34,003 nt of DNA from an uncultured Acidimicrobiales bacterium (GTDB lineage: Bacteria > Actinomycetota > Acidimicrobiia > Acidimicrobiales > UBA10347): the NCBI GenBank assembly GCA_938015575.1, contig CALLPT010000128.1, forward strand, positions 1 through 34,003. The letters run 5' to 3'. The notes below the pieces were generated by a model. It saw only the letters and a program-made list of their open reading frames with translations, was not told the DNA's origin and made no database searches. Positions 24,183 to 31,945 of the stretch are shown one piece after another (within the stretch, counting starts at the first letter, position 1; the number at the start of each line of letters is the position of its first letter). Position numbers and translations under genes: made by a program.

Positions 24183-27100
24183 ATGGGTTGGCGCAATCCT
24201 CCGGTGCCATGGAGCGAGCTTGAGCGGCGGCTGTCCGGGCGCGCCCCTTCTGGCCGGCCCGATGATTGGGCGCCCGGTGACGGCAGTGACTCACCCGCCT
24301 GGTCCCGTAAACGCCACGAGTACGAGCCCCCCGACATCGAAGCGGCGAACGCCCCCGGCGTGCCGTATGCCGAGCTGCACTGTCACTCGAACTTCAGCTT
24401 CTCCCATGGTGCTTCGGATCCCGAGGAGCTGGTGCAGGAAGCCGTCCGCCTCGGCCTCACCGCGCTGGCGTTAACCGACCGCAACGGCTTCTACGGCATC
24501 GTCCGCTTCGCCGAAGCAGCTCGGGCCCATGGACTGGCCACGGTGTTCGGGGCCGAGTTGACGATCACCGAACCGTTGCAGAACCCGAGTCGTCTGGTCG
24601 TGCTGGCCCGCGGCCCCGAAGGTTATGCCCGCCTCGCCCGAGCGATCAGCACCGCCCAGCTCGCCGGCAGCAAAGGCGACCCCCGCATCACCCTCGCCCA
24701 ACTCGCCGACGTGGTTGTGGGTGGCGGAGAAGTGCAACCGGAAGCGCTGGCCAGCCGCCAATCCGCAGAGGCGCCAAAGGAGCGCAGCGACGACGCGCCG
24801 ATTGCGAGGAAGCAGAGTCTCTGGTATGTGCTGACCGGGACGGGGGAGGGCGCGGTGGCGCGGGCGCTGGCCGATGCCGGGCCGGCGGCGGCGCAACGGG
24901 AACTGGAGCGGCTGGTCAACGCCTTCGGGGTCGACAGCGTGTTCGTCGAGATCTGGGACCACGGCCATCCGCTCGACTCGGCCCGCAACGACGCGCTTGT
25001 GCGCATCGCCGATGCCGTCGGGGTCGGGGTCGTGGCTGCCAACGACGTGCAGTACCACGGCCCGCAGCGGCGCCAGCTCGCCACGGCGTTGAGCGCGGTT
25101 GCCGAGCGGGCCAGCCTCGATGTCGTCGACGCGCACCTGCCATCGGCGGCGGCAGCGCACCTGCGCTCCGGCGACGAGCAGGCCTGGTGGTTTCGCCGCT
25201 ATCCCGGCGTCGTCGAACGCGCCGCAGAGATCGCCGCGGCCTGCGCCTTTGACCTCGCGCTGGTCGCCCCGCAGCTTCCCCCGTATCCGTGCCCCGACGG
25301 CCACGACGAGATGAGCTGGCTGCGTGAGCTCGTGGAGCAGCGGGCCCCCGAGCGCTACGGGCCGAGACCAACACCTGAGAATCCGACAGAGGTGACTCCC
25401 GGTGCCTGGGCCCAGATGGATCACGAACTCGACACGATCGAACAGCTCGGCTTCCCCGGCTACTTCTTGGTCGTGCACGACATCGTCGAGTTCTGCCGCC
25501 AGGCCGACATCTTCTGCCAGGGGCGAGGTTCGGCGGCGAACTCGGCCGTGTGCTTTGTTCTGGGTATCACCAAGGCCGACGCGGTGTCGCTCGGATTGTT
25601 GTTCGAGCGGTTCCTGTCGCCCGAGCGAGACGGGCCGCCCGACATCGATATCGATATCGAGAGCGGGCGCCGTGAAGAGGTCATCCAGTACGTCTACGAA
25701 CGTTACGGACGCCACCACGCCGCCCAGGTCGCCAACGTCATCACCTATCGGGCCCGGTCATCGGTGCGCGACATGGCTCGAGCGCTCGGCTACGCACCCG
25801 GCCAACAAGACGCCTTCGCCAAGAACCTCAGCCGCTGGGGTGGGCTCGGTGAGCAGACCGCTGGTGGGCACCAATCAGCAGAGGCGTCAAAGGAGCGCAG
25901 CGACGACACGCCGATTGCGCAGGAACTAGGTATTCCGCACGACGTCATCGAGTTGGCCGGCCAGCTCGAACACTCGCCCCGGCACCTCGGTATTCACTCC
26001 GGCGGCATGGTGATTTGTGACCGCCCGATCATCGAGGTCTGCCCGGTGGAGTGGGCCCGCATGGAGAACCGCAGCGTCCTCCAGTGGGACAAAGAAGACT
26101 GCGCCGCGACCGGGCTGGTCAAGTTCGACCTGCTCGGCCTCGGGATGCTCAGCGCACTCCACCTGGCTGTTGATCTGATCGCCGACCATCACGGCATCGA
26201 GGTCGACCTGGCCACCATTCCGCAAGAAGACGAGGTGTACGACATGCTCTGTCGGGCCGACTCGATCGGGGTGTTCCAGGTCGAGAGTCGAGCCCAGATG
26301 GCCACGCTTCCTCGGCTCAAACCCCGCACGTTCTATGACCTGGTCGTCGAGGTCGCGCTCATTCGTCCCGGCCCGATCCAGGGCGGCTCGGTGCATCCCT
26401 ACATCCGTCGCCGCAACGGCAAAGAACCGGTGACCTATCTGCACCCGCTGCTCGAGAACGCGCTCGCCAAGACGCTCGGCATTCCACTGTTTCAAGAGCA
26501 GCTCATGCAGATGGCGATCGATGTTGCCGGGTTCAGCGCGGCCGAAGCCGACGAGCTGCGCCAGGCCATGGGTTCCAAGCGCAGTCAGATGCGAATGGAG
26601 CGACTGCGCGACCGGTTCTACGGCGGCATGCAAGATCGGGGGATCGTCGGTGAGACCGCCGATTTGATCTGGGAGAAGCTGGCGGCCTTTGCGAACTTCG
26701 GTTTCCCCGAGAGCCACTCGGTCAGCTTCGCCTATCTCGTCTACGCCAGTTCGTGGATCAAGCACCACTATCCGGCGGCGTTCTGTGCATCGCTGCTGAA
26801 TGCTCAGCCGATGGGCTTCTACAGCCCGCACACGCTGGCTCAAGACGCCCGTCGCCATGGGGTCACGGTGCTGCAGCCGTGTATCAACCGGAGCTTGGCG
26901 GGCGCATCGCTCGAAGGTTCGACCGATGCGCCTGACATGCGCATGGGTATCTCGTCGATCCGTCATATCGGCGATGATCTGGCTGACGACATCGTCGCCG
27001 AACGGGGTCGAGCCGGCTCGTTCGCGTCGATCGAAGATGTCCGGCGCCGAACGGGTGTCGACCGTCGCATCCTCGAAGCCATGGCGACCGCTGGGGCGTT

Positions 27101-27647
27101 CGACTGGTTGCAACAGCAGGGTGGGGACAACATTGACCGTCGCCAGGCCCTTTGGGTTGCCGGTGCGGTTGCGGCGACCGGGCCGGGTCAGCTCGCCGGC
27201 ATCGTCACCGGAACCGAAGCCCCGCAGCTTCCCGGCATGAGCGACGCAGAATTGGCCCAGGCCGACTTGTGGGCGACCGGTGTTGCCGCTGATGGCCACC
27301 CGACTCGGTTCTTGCGCGACGACCTGCGCTCACGCGGCGTCGTCACCGCGGCCGACCTTGTGTCGCATCCGCACGCCAAGGTCTGGATCGCTGGTGTGGT
27401 CACGCATCGGCAACGTCCGGCGACCGCCGGAGGTACCACGTTCCTCAACATCGAAGACGAGACCGGTCTGGTCAACGTCGTCGTGTCCAAAGGCTGTTGG
27501 CTACGCCATCGCAACCTGGTTGGCACGGCGCCAGCGCTCTATGTGCACGGACGCCTTGAGCGCAGCGAGGGCGTCATCAATGTCATCGCCGAACGCTTCG
27601 CAGATCTGCCGCTCAGGGCAAAAATGACCAGCCGTGACTTCCGCTGA
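24183..27647 (+). CDS. dnaE2: Error-prone DNA polymerase III alpha subunit DnaE2, 1154 aa
   Basis: It is the catalytic polymerase of damage-induced translesion synthesis, working with ImuA' and ImuB. The N-terminal PHP domain has YAELHCHSNFSFSHGAS and LALTDRNGFYGIVRFAEAA. The palm carries GRGSAANSAVCFVLGIT and GPPDIDIDIESGRREEVI with the catalytic Asp pair. HLGIHSGGMVI, LRQAMGSKRSQMRMERLR and FGFPESHSVSFAYLVYASSW follow, and an OB domain near the C-terminus has KVWIAGVVTHRQRP. The MGWRNPPVPW start is typical and follows the SOS promoter. Unusual are two in-frame copies of a 49-bp repeat (residues about 192-208 and 563-579) encoding an SAEA.KERSDD.PIA peptide in loops where relatives are shorter. 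Its 3' end overlaps the convergent EAL gene by 35 bp. Confidence 0.95.
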   Translation: MGWRNPPVPWSELERRLSGRAPSGRPDDWAPGDGSDSPAWSRKRHEYEPPDIEAANAPGVPYAELHCHSNFSFSHGASDPEELVQEAVRLGLTALALTDRNGFYGIVRFAEAARAHGLATVFGAELTITEPLQNPSRLVVLARGPEGYARLARAISTAQLAGSKGDPRITLAQLADVVVGGGEVQPEALASRQSAEAPKERSDDAPIARKQSLWYVLTGTGEGAVARALADAGPAAAQRELERLVNAFGVDSVFVEIWDHGHPLDSARNDALVRIADAVGVGVVAANDVQYHGPQRRQLATALSAVAERASLDVVDAHLPSAAAAHLRSGDEQAWWFRRYPGVVERAAEIAAACAFDLALVAPQLPPYPCPDGHDEMSWLRELVEQRAPERYGPRPTPENPTEVTPGAWAQMDHELDTIEQLGFPGYFLVVHDIVEFCRQADIFCQGRGSAANSAVCFVLGITKADAVSLGLLFERFLSPERDGPPDIDIDIESGRREEVIQYVYERYGRHHAAQVANVITYRARSSVRDMARALGYAPGQQDAFAKNLSRWGGLGEQTAGGHQSAEASKERSDDTPIAQELGIPHDVIELAGQLEHSPRHLGIHSGGMVICDRPIIEVCPVEWARMENRSVLQWDKEDCAATGLVKFDLLGLGMLSALHLAVDLIADHHGIEVDLATIPQEDEVYDMLCRADSIGVFQVESRAQMATLPRLKPRTFYDLVVEVALIRPGPIQGGSVHPYIRRRNGKEPVTYLHPLLENALAKTLGIPLFQEQLMQMAIDVAGFSAAEADELRQAMGSKRSQMRMERLRDRFYGGMQDRGIVGETADLIWEKLAAFANFGFPESHSVSFAYLVYASSWIKHHYPAAFCASLLNAQPMGFYSPHTLAQDARRHGVTVLQPCINRSLAGASLEGSTDAPDMRMGISSIRHIGDDLADDIVAERGRAGSFASIEDVRRRTGVDRRILEAMATAGAFDWLQQQGGDNIDRRQALWVAGAVAATGPGQLAGIVTGTEAPQLPGMSDAELAQADLWATGVAADGHPTRFLRDDLRSRGVVTAADLVSHPHAKVWIAGVVTHRQRPATAGGTTFLNIEDETGLVNVVVSKGCWLRHRNLVGTAPALYVHGRLERSEGVINVIAERFADLPLRAKMTSRDFR
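24758..24806 (+). repeat. 49-bp repeat inserted in dnaE2, copy 1
   Basis: This copy matches 25871-25919 at 46 of 49 positions and is in the same reading frame. It encodes RQSAEAPKERSDDAPIA in a loop after the PHP-domain segment ITLAQLADVV. The ends carry CAATC and GATTG as inverted repeats, with partly complementary bases inside. Its place in a variable loop suggests insertion without loss of function. Confidence 0.85.
25871..25919 (+). repeat. 49-bp repeat inserted in dnaE2, copy 2
   Basis: It differs from copy 1 at three positions only and encodes HQSAEASKERSDDTPIA, in the same frame. It lies between AKNLSRWGGL and the IPHDVIELAGQL helix of the polymerase, a region of variable length in DnaE2 proteins. 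No further copy was found in this window. Confidence 0.85.
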
Positions 27648-29055
27648 GCGAGCCGAGCCCGTGCTCGATCGCCGGGATGGATCGAAGATCGACCGGCGTC
27701 AGGTCGACGGTGCCGGCAGGCGTGGGGCGATGCAGCAAGAACCCTTGGGCCATGTCGCAATTCAGTTCCTTCAACACCTCGACCTGTGTCGGGTCCTCGA
27801 CCCCCTCGGCGATGGTGGTCATGCCCAGCGTGTGGGCCAGGTCGATGATGACCTTCGCGATGACACGGTCGTCGCGATTGTGTAGCGACTGGATGAAGGA
27901 ACGATCGATCTTCAAGATGTCGACCGGTAGACGGCGCAGATAGCTCAGGCTTGAGTAGCCGGTGCCGAAGTCGTCGATGGCCAAGACCACACCCAGGTCC
28001 TTGAGCTGGCACAGGATGGTCATCGAGGCAGCAACATTGGCCATGACGACCGACTCGGTGATTTCCAGGCACAGCTGATTCGGGTGCAGATCGTGTTCGG
28101 CCAGCAACCGCTTGATCATTGGAATGAGCGAAGGATCGAGTAGCTGGTTGTTCGACAGGTTGACCGTCAACAAAAGGCCATTGTCGCGATCGCCGCTCCA
28201 GCGAGCGCCTTGCGCAATCGATGCGGTCAATACGAGACGTCCGAGATCGTTGATCAGGCCCGAGTCCTCGGCGATGGGAATGAACAGCGCCGGGCTCACT
28301 TGGCCGAAGAGTTCGTCTTGCCAGCGGGCCAAGGCTTCGACGGCGACCACGTTGCCGGTGCGCAGGTTCACGATCGGCTGGTAGTCGACGGTGAGCGTTT
28401 CGTCGCGCAGGGCGACCCGGAGCTGTCGCTCGGTCGTATAGGTCTGCACCGCGTGTTCGCGCATGATCGGATCGAACTCGGTGATGCGGGATCGCCCGCG
28501 GGCCCGGGCTGCCACCACTGCCGCCCGGGCCTGCGCGAGCAGGGTTTGGGGCTCGGCGAAGCGAGCCTCGTCGAAGGTTGCTGCGGCGACGCCGATGGTC
28601 ACCGTGATAGCCAGATCGCCGGCCGAACTGGGGACCGGATCGTCGAACTGGCGGGCGATGCGCGAGCCGATGTCGGCAGGTGCGGTGTCCATGGTCGCCT
28701 GGCGCCAGGCCAACGCGAAGCCATTGCCGTCGACGCGAGCGATCAGGTCATAGGGCCGCACCGCATCTCGGATGCGTGCCGCGGTGTTGGCAAGGATCTC
28801 GGTGCCGATCGCACCGTCGTGCATCGAGGTCAGGGCCTCGAAATGGTCGATGTCGACGGCCAGCACGCCCACACAACCGCCGGGCTGAAGTTCGGCCAGA
28901 TGCGTGCGGGTTTCCTCGGCAAAATCGGCATAGCTGAACCAGTCGACATGAGGTCGAACAAGCTCAGGTGCAGGTTCAGACCGCCGGTCTTGTGCTGCGG
29001 GTGGCTCGACGAGTGGGGCGTCGAGCCCGGCGACTTGGATCTGTGGTGGGGGCAC
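27613..29055 (-). CDS. Degenerate-GGDEF / EAL c-di-GMP phosphodiesterase, 480 aa
   Basis: The N-terminal 40 residues are disordered. A GGDEF-like domain (about 45-190) has VLAVDIDHFEALTSMHDGAIG, but its signature loop reads RVDGNGFALAW instead of GGDEF, so cyclase activity is not expected. The EAL domain (about 215-465) keeps its metal and catalytic residues: VAVEALARW, VNLSNNQLLD, CLEITESV, IDDFGTGYSSL, LKIDRSF, IAEGVED and AQGFLLHRP. It should therefore hydrolyse c-di-GMP. No membrane helix or PAS domain is seen. The only start fitting the full domain is GTG 29055; no clear ribosome binding site precedes it. The 3' end runs convergently into dnaE2 with a 35-bp overlap; a functional link to the mutasome is not implied. 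Confidence 0.88.
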   Translation of the reverse strand: MPPPQIQVAGLDAPLVEPPAAQDRRSEPAPELVRPHVDWFSYADFAEETRTHLAELQPGGCVGVLAVDIDHFEALTSMHDGAIGTEILANTAARIRDAVRPYDLIARVDGNGFALAWRQATMDTAPADIGSRIARQFDDPVPSSAGDLAITVTIGVAAATFDEARFAEPQTLLAQARAAVVAARARGRSRITEFDPIMREHAVQTYTTERQLRVALRDETLTVDYQPIVNLRTGNVVAVEALARWQDELFGQVSPALFIPIAEDSGLINDLGRLVLTASIAQGARWSGDRDNGLLLTVNLSNNQLLDPSLIPMIKRLLAEHDLHPNQLCLEITESVVMANVAASMTILCQLKDLGVVLAIDDFGTGYSSLSYLRRLPVDILKIDRSFIQSLHNRDDRVIAKVIIDLAHTLGMTTIAEGVEDPTQVEVLKELNCDMAQGFLLHRPTPAGTVDLTPVDLRSIPAIEHGLGSLSGSHGWSFLP

Positions 29056-29199
29056 ATTGATTCGTCGGACTCAGGGCCGCGTCACTTAGGCCTTCTGATC
29101 CGATCCTTTCTGAAATGGGCTCGGGGTCCTATGCAGCGTGGGGGATTGACCTAGGCCGCTACCGTCGACTCCGATGGAGCCTAAGGAGCCCCCGTCTCT

Positions 29200-30501
29200 A
29201 TGTCGAACGATCGGCTTTCCGGGACAGGGCGAACGATCAGGGCAGAGCGCACCCGCCTGACCCCGCTGCGGCGTCGGATTCTGCGCGCCCCCGCTCGTAT
29301 GTTGCGGTCCCCGGTTCGGATCCCCGGCGATGTATGGGAACGCCTCGCGGCACTCATGTTGTTGGTGCTGGTTGCGCTGGTCGCCGGGCTCACGCTTGGC
29401 CATGCCACCGACACGCTCGAGGAACTCCCCGGTCTGTTGTTGATGGTCCCGGCGGCCATCGCGTTGCGCGGCAACATCTTCGGCGCCCTCGGGTCGCGAC
29501 TCGGTACGGCGATTCACGCCGGCACGTTCCGGCTGTCGCTACGGCCATCGTCGGTCGTCGGCGAGAACGTGATCGCGGCCACCGTCTTGACGGTCGCGAC
29601 CTCGGTGCTGTTGGCCATTCTGGCCAAGGGGGCGGCGGTCGTTTTCGGGGTCGCGAACTCCATTTCGATCGGCTCGTTCATCGTTGTCAGCCTGGTCGGA
29701 GGGCTGCTCGCGTCTACCGCGGTGGTGGTCACCGCGCTTGCGTTGACCGCAGGATCGGTGCGTTACGGCTGGGACCCCGACAATGTGACCGCTCCACTCG
29801 TGACAGCGATGGGCGATGTCGCGACGGTGCCTGCGCTCGTGATAGCGGCCCAGCTGGTCGGCTTCGACGTACCCGTACTGATCATCGCGATCGCGGGAAT
29901 CGTCTCGCTGCCAGTTATGGCCGGGGCCGTGCTTCGTTTCGGCCGTCCCGAGGTGAGAACGATCCTTCGTGAGTCGCTGCCTGTGCTCGTCATCGGCATC
30001 GTGCTCGATCTGGTCGCTGGTGTGACCGTCGAGCGTCAGCTCGACTCGTTTGCCCGCTACCCGGCCCTGCTGGTCATGTTGCCGGCCTTCTTGGCGGTCG
30101 CCGGTGCGCTCGGCGGGACCTTGTCGAGCCGGTTGAGTAGCCAGTTGCATCTCGGCATGGTGGCGCCCACGCGGGTTCCCGAAGCTGCGGCGCAACGCGA
30201 GATCGGCGTATCGCTCGGACTTGCCGTGCCCGTGTTCTTGGCCTGCGGCGGCCTTGCGCATGTCTTTGCCCGCTCAGGCGGCCTTGCCAGCCCGGGCCTC
30301 GGCTGGCTGGTGGGGGCGGCGCTGCTCGGCGGTGCCGTCGCCACGCTCCTCGCGGCGGTGGTCGCGTACTACAGCACGATCGGGTCGGTGCGAGTGGGCC
30401 TCGACCCCGACACCTACGGCATTCCGCTGGTCACGAGCACGCTCGACCTGCTCGGGGCCTTCACCCTGATCCTCGCCATCAATCTTCTGGGTTTTTTATG
30501 A
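29200..30501 (+). CDS. MgtE/SLC41-type divalent cation transporter, duplicated membrane domain, 433 aa
   Basis: Two MgtE membrane domains are joined in one chain, as in SLC41 transporters. The first ends in VRYGWDPDNVTAPLVTAMGDVATVPALV (near 185-215). The second ends in VRVGLDPDTYGIPLVTSTLDLLGAFTLI (near 395-425). The DPD.....PLVT....D motif carries the pore Asp that binds Mg2+. The MgtE N domain and CBS domains are absent, so sensing must be done elsewhere, probably by the PhoU/TrkA-C protein encoded next. ATG 29200 has AAGGAG 11 bases upstream. The 144-bp spacer before it is shared with the divergent EAL gene; TACCGT at 29160-29165 is a possible -10. Confidence 0.85.
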   Translation: MSNDRLSGTGRTIRAERTRLTPLRRRILRAPARMLRSPVRIPGDVWERLAALMLLVLVALVAGLTLGHATDTLEELPGLLLMVPAAIALRGNIFGALGSRLGTAIHAGTFRLSLRPSSVVGENVIAATVLTVATSVLLAILAKGAAVVFGVANSISIGSFIVVSLVGGLLASTAVVVTALALTAGSVRYGWDPDNVTAPLVTAMGDVATVPALVIAAQLVGFDVPVLIIAIAGIVSLPVMAGAVLRFGRPEVRTILRESLPVLVIGIVLDLVAGVTVERQLDSFARYPALLVMLPAFLAVAGALGGTLSSRLSSQLHLGMVAPTRVPEAAAQREIGVSLGLAVPVFLACGGLAHVFARSGGLASPGLGWLVGAALLGGAVATLLAAVVAYYSTIGSVRVGLDPDTYGIPLVTSTLDLLGAFTLILAINLLGFL

Positions 30502-30537
30502 CCGATCAGTGGCGAACACCTGCTTCGACGACGGAAC

Positions 30538-30543
30538 TATGTT
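30538..30543 (+). promoter_or_regulatory. Possible -10 element TATGTT
   Basis: TATGTT lies 14 bases before the ATG at 30558, giving a leader of about 8 nt. It may add a separate promoter for the PhoU/TrkA-C gene, which otherwise follows the MgtE gene by 56 bp. No good -35 was found. Confidence 0.3.
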
Positions 30544-30557
30544 GAGAGACCGAACTC

Positions 30558-31784
30558 ATGGATGAACGTCCGAACAACCTGCGGTCCATGCTGGCCGAGG
30601 CCAAGAACCTGAGCGAACTGATGGTCGACATCGCCTACGCGTCGGTGTACTTCGGCAGCGAAGAGATGGCGGCCGAAGTCGGCGAGCTCGAAGAACAGAT
30701 GAACGAGTTGGTGCACGACATGCGTCAACTCTGTGTGCTTGCGGTGCGGCGCCCGCGCGACGCCGAAGGCATGTCCTCGGTGTTGCAGGTCGTGAGTGCG
30801 ATCGAGCGCATCGCCAACGATGCCGTCGACATCTCGCGTGTCATGACCCATCGACTTGGCATTCCGGCCGAACTCGTGGCCGACTTGAGCGACGCGGCCG
30901 AGGTCTCGCATCGGGTCCTGGTGAGCGAGGGGTCGCACATGGCGAACCGTCCGGTCGCCGACTTCGAGCTGCCGGTTGCCACCGGCATGCGGATCTTCGC
31001 CACCCGGCGTGGTCGCCAATGGATCACCAACGTTGGCGGTGACTTCATCATGTCGCCAGGCGACGTGCTGTTCTTGCGCGGGAGTCCCCAAGGCATCGTG
31101 CGGCTGCGCGAACTTGCTGCAGCGCCGGTGTGGGAGCCGCCCCGGCCACCCGAGGACCACTGGATCTCGGATCTGGACCGGGCCGTCGACCTGCTGGTCG
31201 AGATGAAGGACCTGAGCGAGGCAGCCGTTGGCCTCGCGTACTCGGCGCTCGTGCTGAACAATCGCGGACTTGCCGCCGAGGTGCAAAAGCTCGAAACCCG
31301 CCTTGATTCGATGAACGACCGACTGGAGCTCTGGGTGCTTCGGGCGGCGAAGGAAGACCTCGATCCCTCGCCCTTGCGAGGCTTGTTGCATCTTGCCCGG
31401 GTGGCCGAGGACTTGGGCGACCAAGCCCGGCAGATGACCTGGGTCGTCGAGCAAGGCGAATCGGTGCATCCGATCCTGGAACTCGCACTCGGCGAGAGCG
31501 ACGAAGTCGTCGTGGAGCTGCCCATCGCTCCGGGAGCTGCGGCCGAAGGTCGCACGCTCGCCGAACTCGAACTCAACCTCGAGCCAGGGTTTACGGTGCT
31601 GGCGCTTCGGCGCGGGAGCCGGTACTTCTACCGGCCCAGTGGCGCCCAGCAGCTCCTGGCCCATGACGAGATCATCGCCAGCGGCCCCGACGAAGGGCGT
31701 GAACAACTGGCCGCTCGGTTCGGGTGGCGACTTCTGCGCAACGACGAGAGCGGCGAAGACGAACTCATCCCCGTCGACGCCTAA
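30558..31784 (+). CDS. PhoU/TrkA-C (RCK_C) regulatory protein, duplicated, 408 aa
   Basis: A soluble protein made of two repeats. Each has a helical PhoU-like part (about 5-115, MLAEAKNLSELMVDIAYASV; and about 210-310, LLVEMKDLSEAAVGLAYSAL). Each is followed by a TrkA-C/RCK_C-like beta-alpha part (about 135-195, MRIFATRRGRQWITNVGGDFIMSPGDVLFLRG; and about 335-395, FTVLALRRGSRYFYRPSG with HDEIIASGPDEGREQL). RCK_C domains bind ligands or ions and gate transporters. The protein follows a MgtE-type transporter that lacks its own sensor domains, and the twofold repeat mirrors the transporter's internal duplication. A role as its cytoplasmic gate or sensor is a well-supported inference. The ATG at 30558 starts the first PhoU-like helix. 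Confidence 0.85.
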   Translation: MDERPNNLRSMLAEAKNLSELMVDIAYASVYFGSEEMAAEVGELEEQMNELVHDMRQLCVLAVRRPRDAEGMSSVLQVVSAIERIANDAVDISRVMTHRLGIPAELVADLSDAAEVSHRVLVSEGSHMANRPVADFELPVATGMRIFATRRGRQWITNVGGDFIMSPGDVLFLRGSPQGIVRLRELAAAPVWEPPRPPEDHWISDLDRAVDLLVEMKDLSEAAVGLAYSALVLNNRGLAAEVQKLETRLDSMNDRLELWVLRAAKEDLDPSPLRGLLHLARVAEDLGDQARQMTWVVEQGESVHPILELALGESDEVVVELPIAPGAAAEGRTLAELELNLEPGFTVLALRRGSRYFYRPSGAQQLLAHDEIIASGPDEGREQLAARFGWRLLRNDESGEDELIPVDA

Positions 31785-31789
31785 CGGAC

Positions 31790-31917
31790 CGTAACGGTGT
31801 CTGACACCGGTGACGGCCGTTCGTCGCGGGGCGTAACGGTGTCTGACACGTGTGACGGGCGCTGGCTGCTCGCCCGGTTTGGCTCCGCCAAACAACGTCG
31901 GTCCGGCGTAACGGTGG
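31790..31917. repeat. Intergenic repeat CGTAACGGTGTCTGACAC with palindromic core
   Basis: An 18-bp unit occurs at 31790-31807 and 31832-31849, and its first 11 bp recur at 31907-31917 as CGTAACGGTGG. The first two contain the palindrome GTGTCTGACAC; copy 1 extends to a 15-bp palindrome (31795-31809). The elements lie between the PhoU/TrkA-C gene and mca. The last one sits just before the mca -10 box, so a regulatory role is possible. Confidence 0.65.
31877..31893 (+). terminator. Hairpin, weak terminator candidate
   Basis: A 7-bp stem GTTTGGC/GCCAAAC with a 3-base loop lies 92 bp after the PhoU/TrkA-C stop. No T run follows, so it may be a weak or factor-dependent terminator, or simply part of the repeat region. 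Confidence 0.3.
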
Positions 31918-31931
31918 TGGGCGCAGGGCGG

Positions 31932-31937
31932 TAGCGT
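31932..31937 (+). promoter_or_regulatory. -10 element TAGCGT of a leaderless mca promoter
   Basis: TAGCGT ends eight bases before the ATG of mca at 31946 and no ribosome binding site is present. It is the same arrangement as before gpsA, the Nfu-like gene and the gene at 20391. Confidence 0.4.
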
Positions 31938-31945
31938 TTCGGGCG

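Noticed and set aside
24758-25919. The two dnaE2 repeats as inteins or group II insertions
   Set aside because: They are only 49 bp, code no splicing motifs, and keep the reading frame.
25926-27299. A 457-codon open frame on the minus strand
   Set aside because: It is antisense to the conserved palm and finger region of dnaE2; the plus-strand reading is unambiguous.
31785-31945. CRISPR-like array
   Set aside because: Only two full copies and one partial copy of the unit exist, with unequal spacing and no cas gene nearby.
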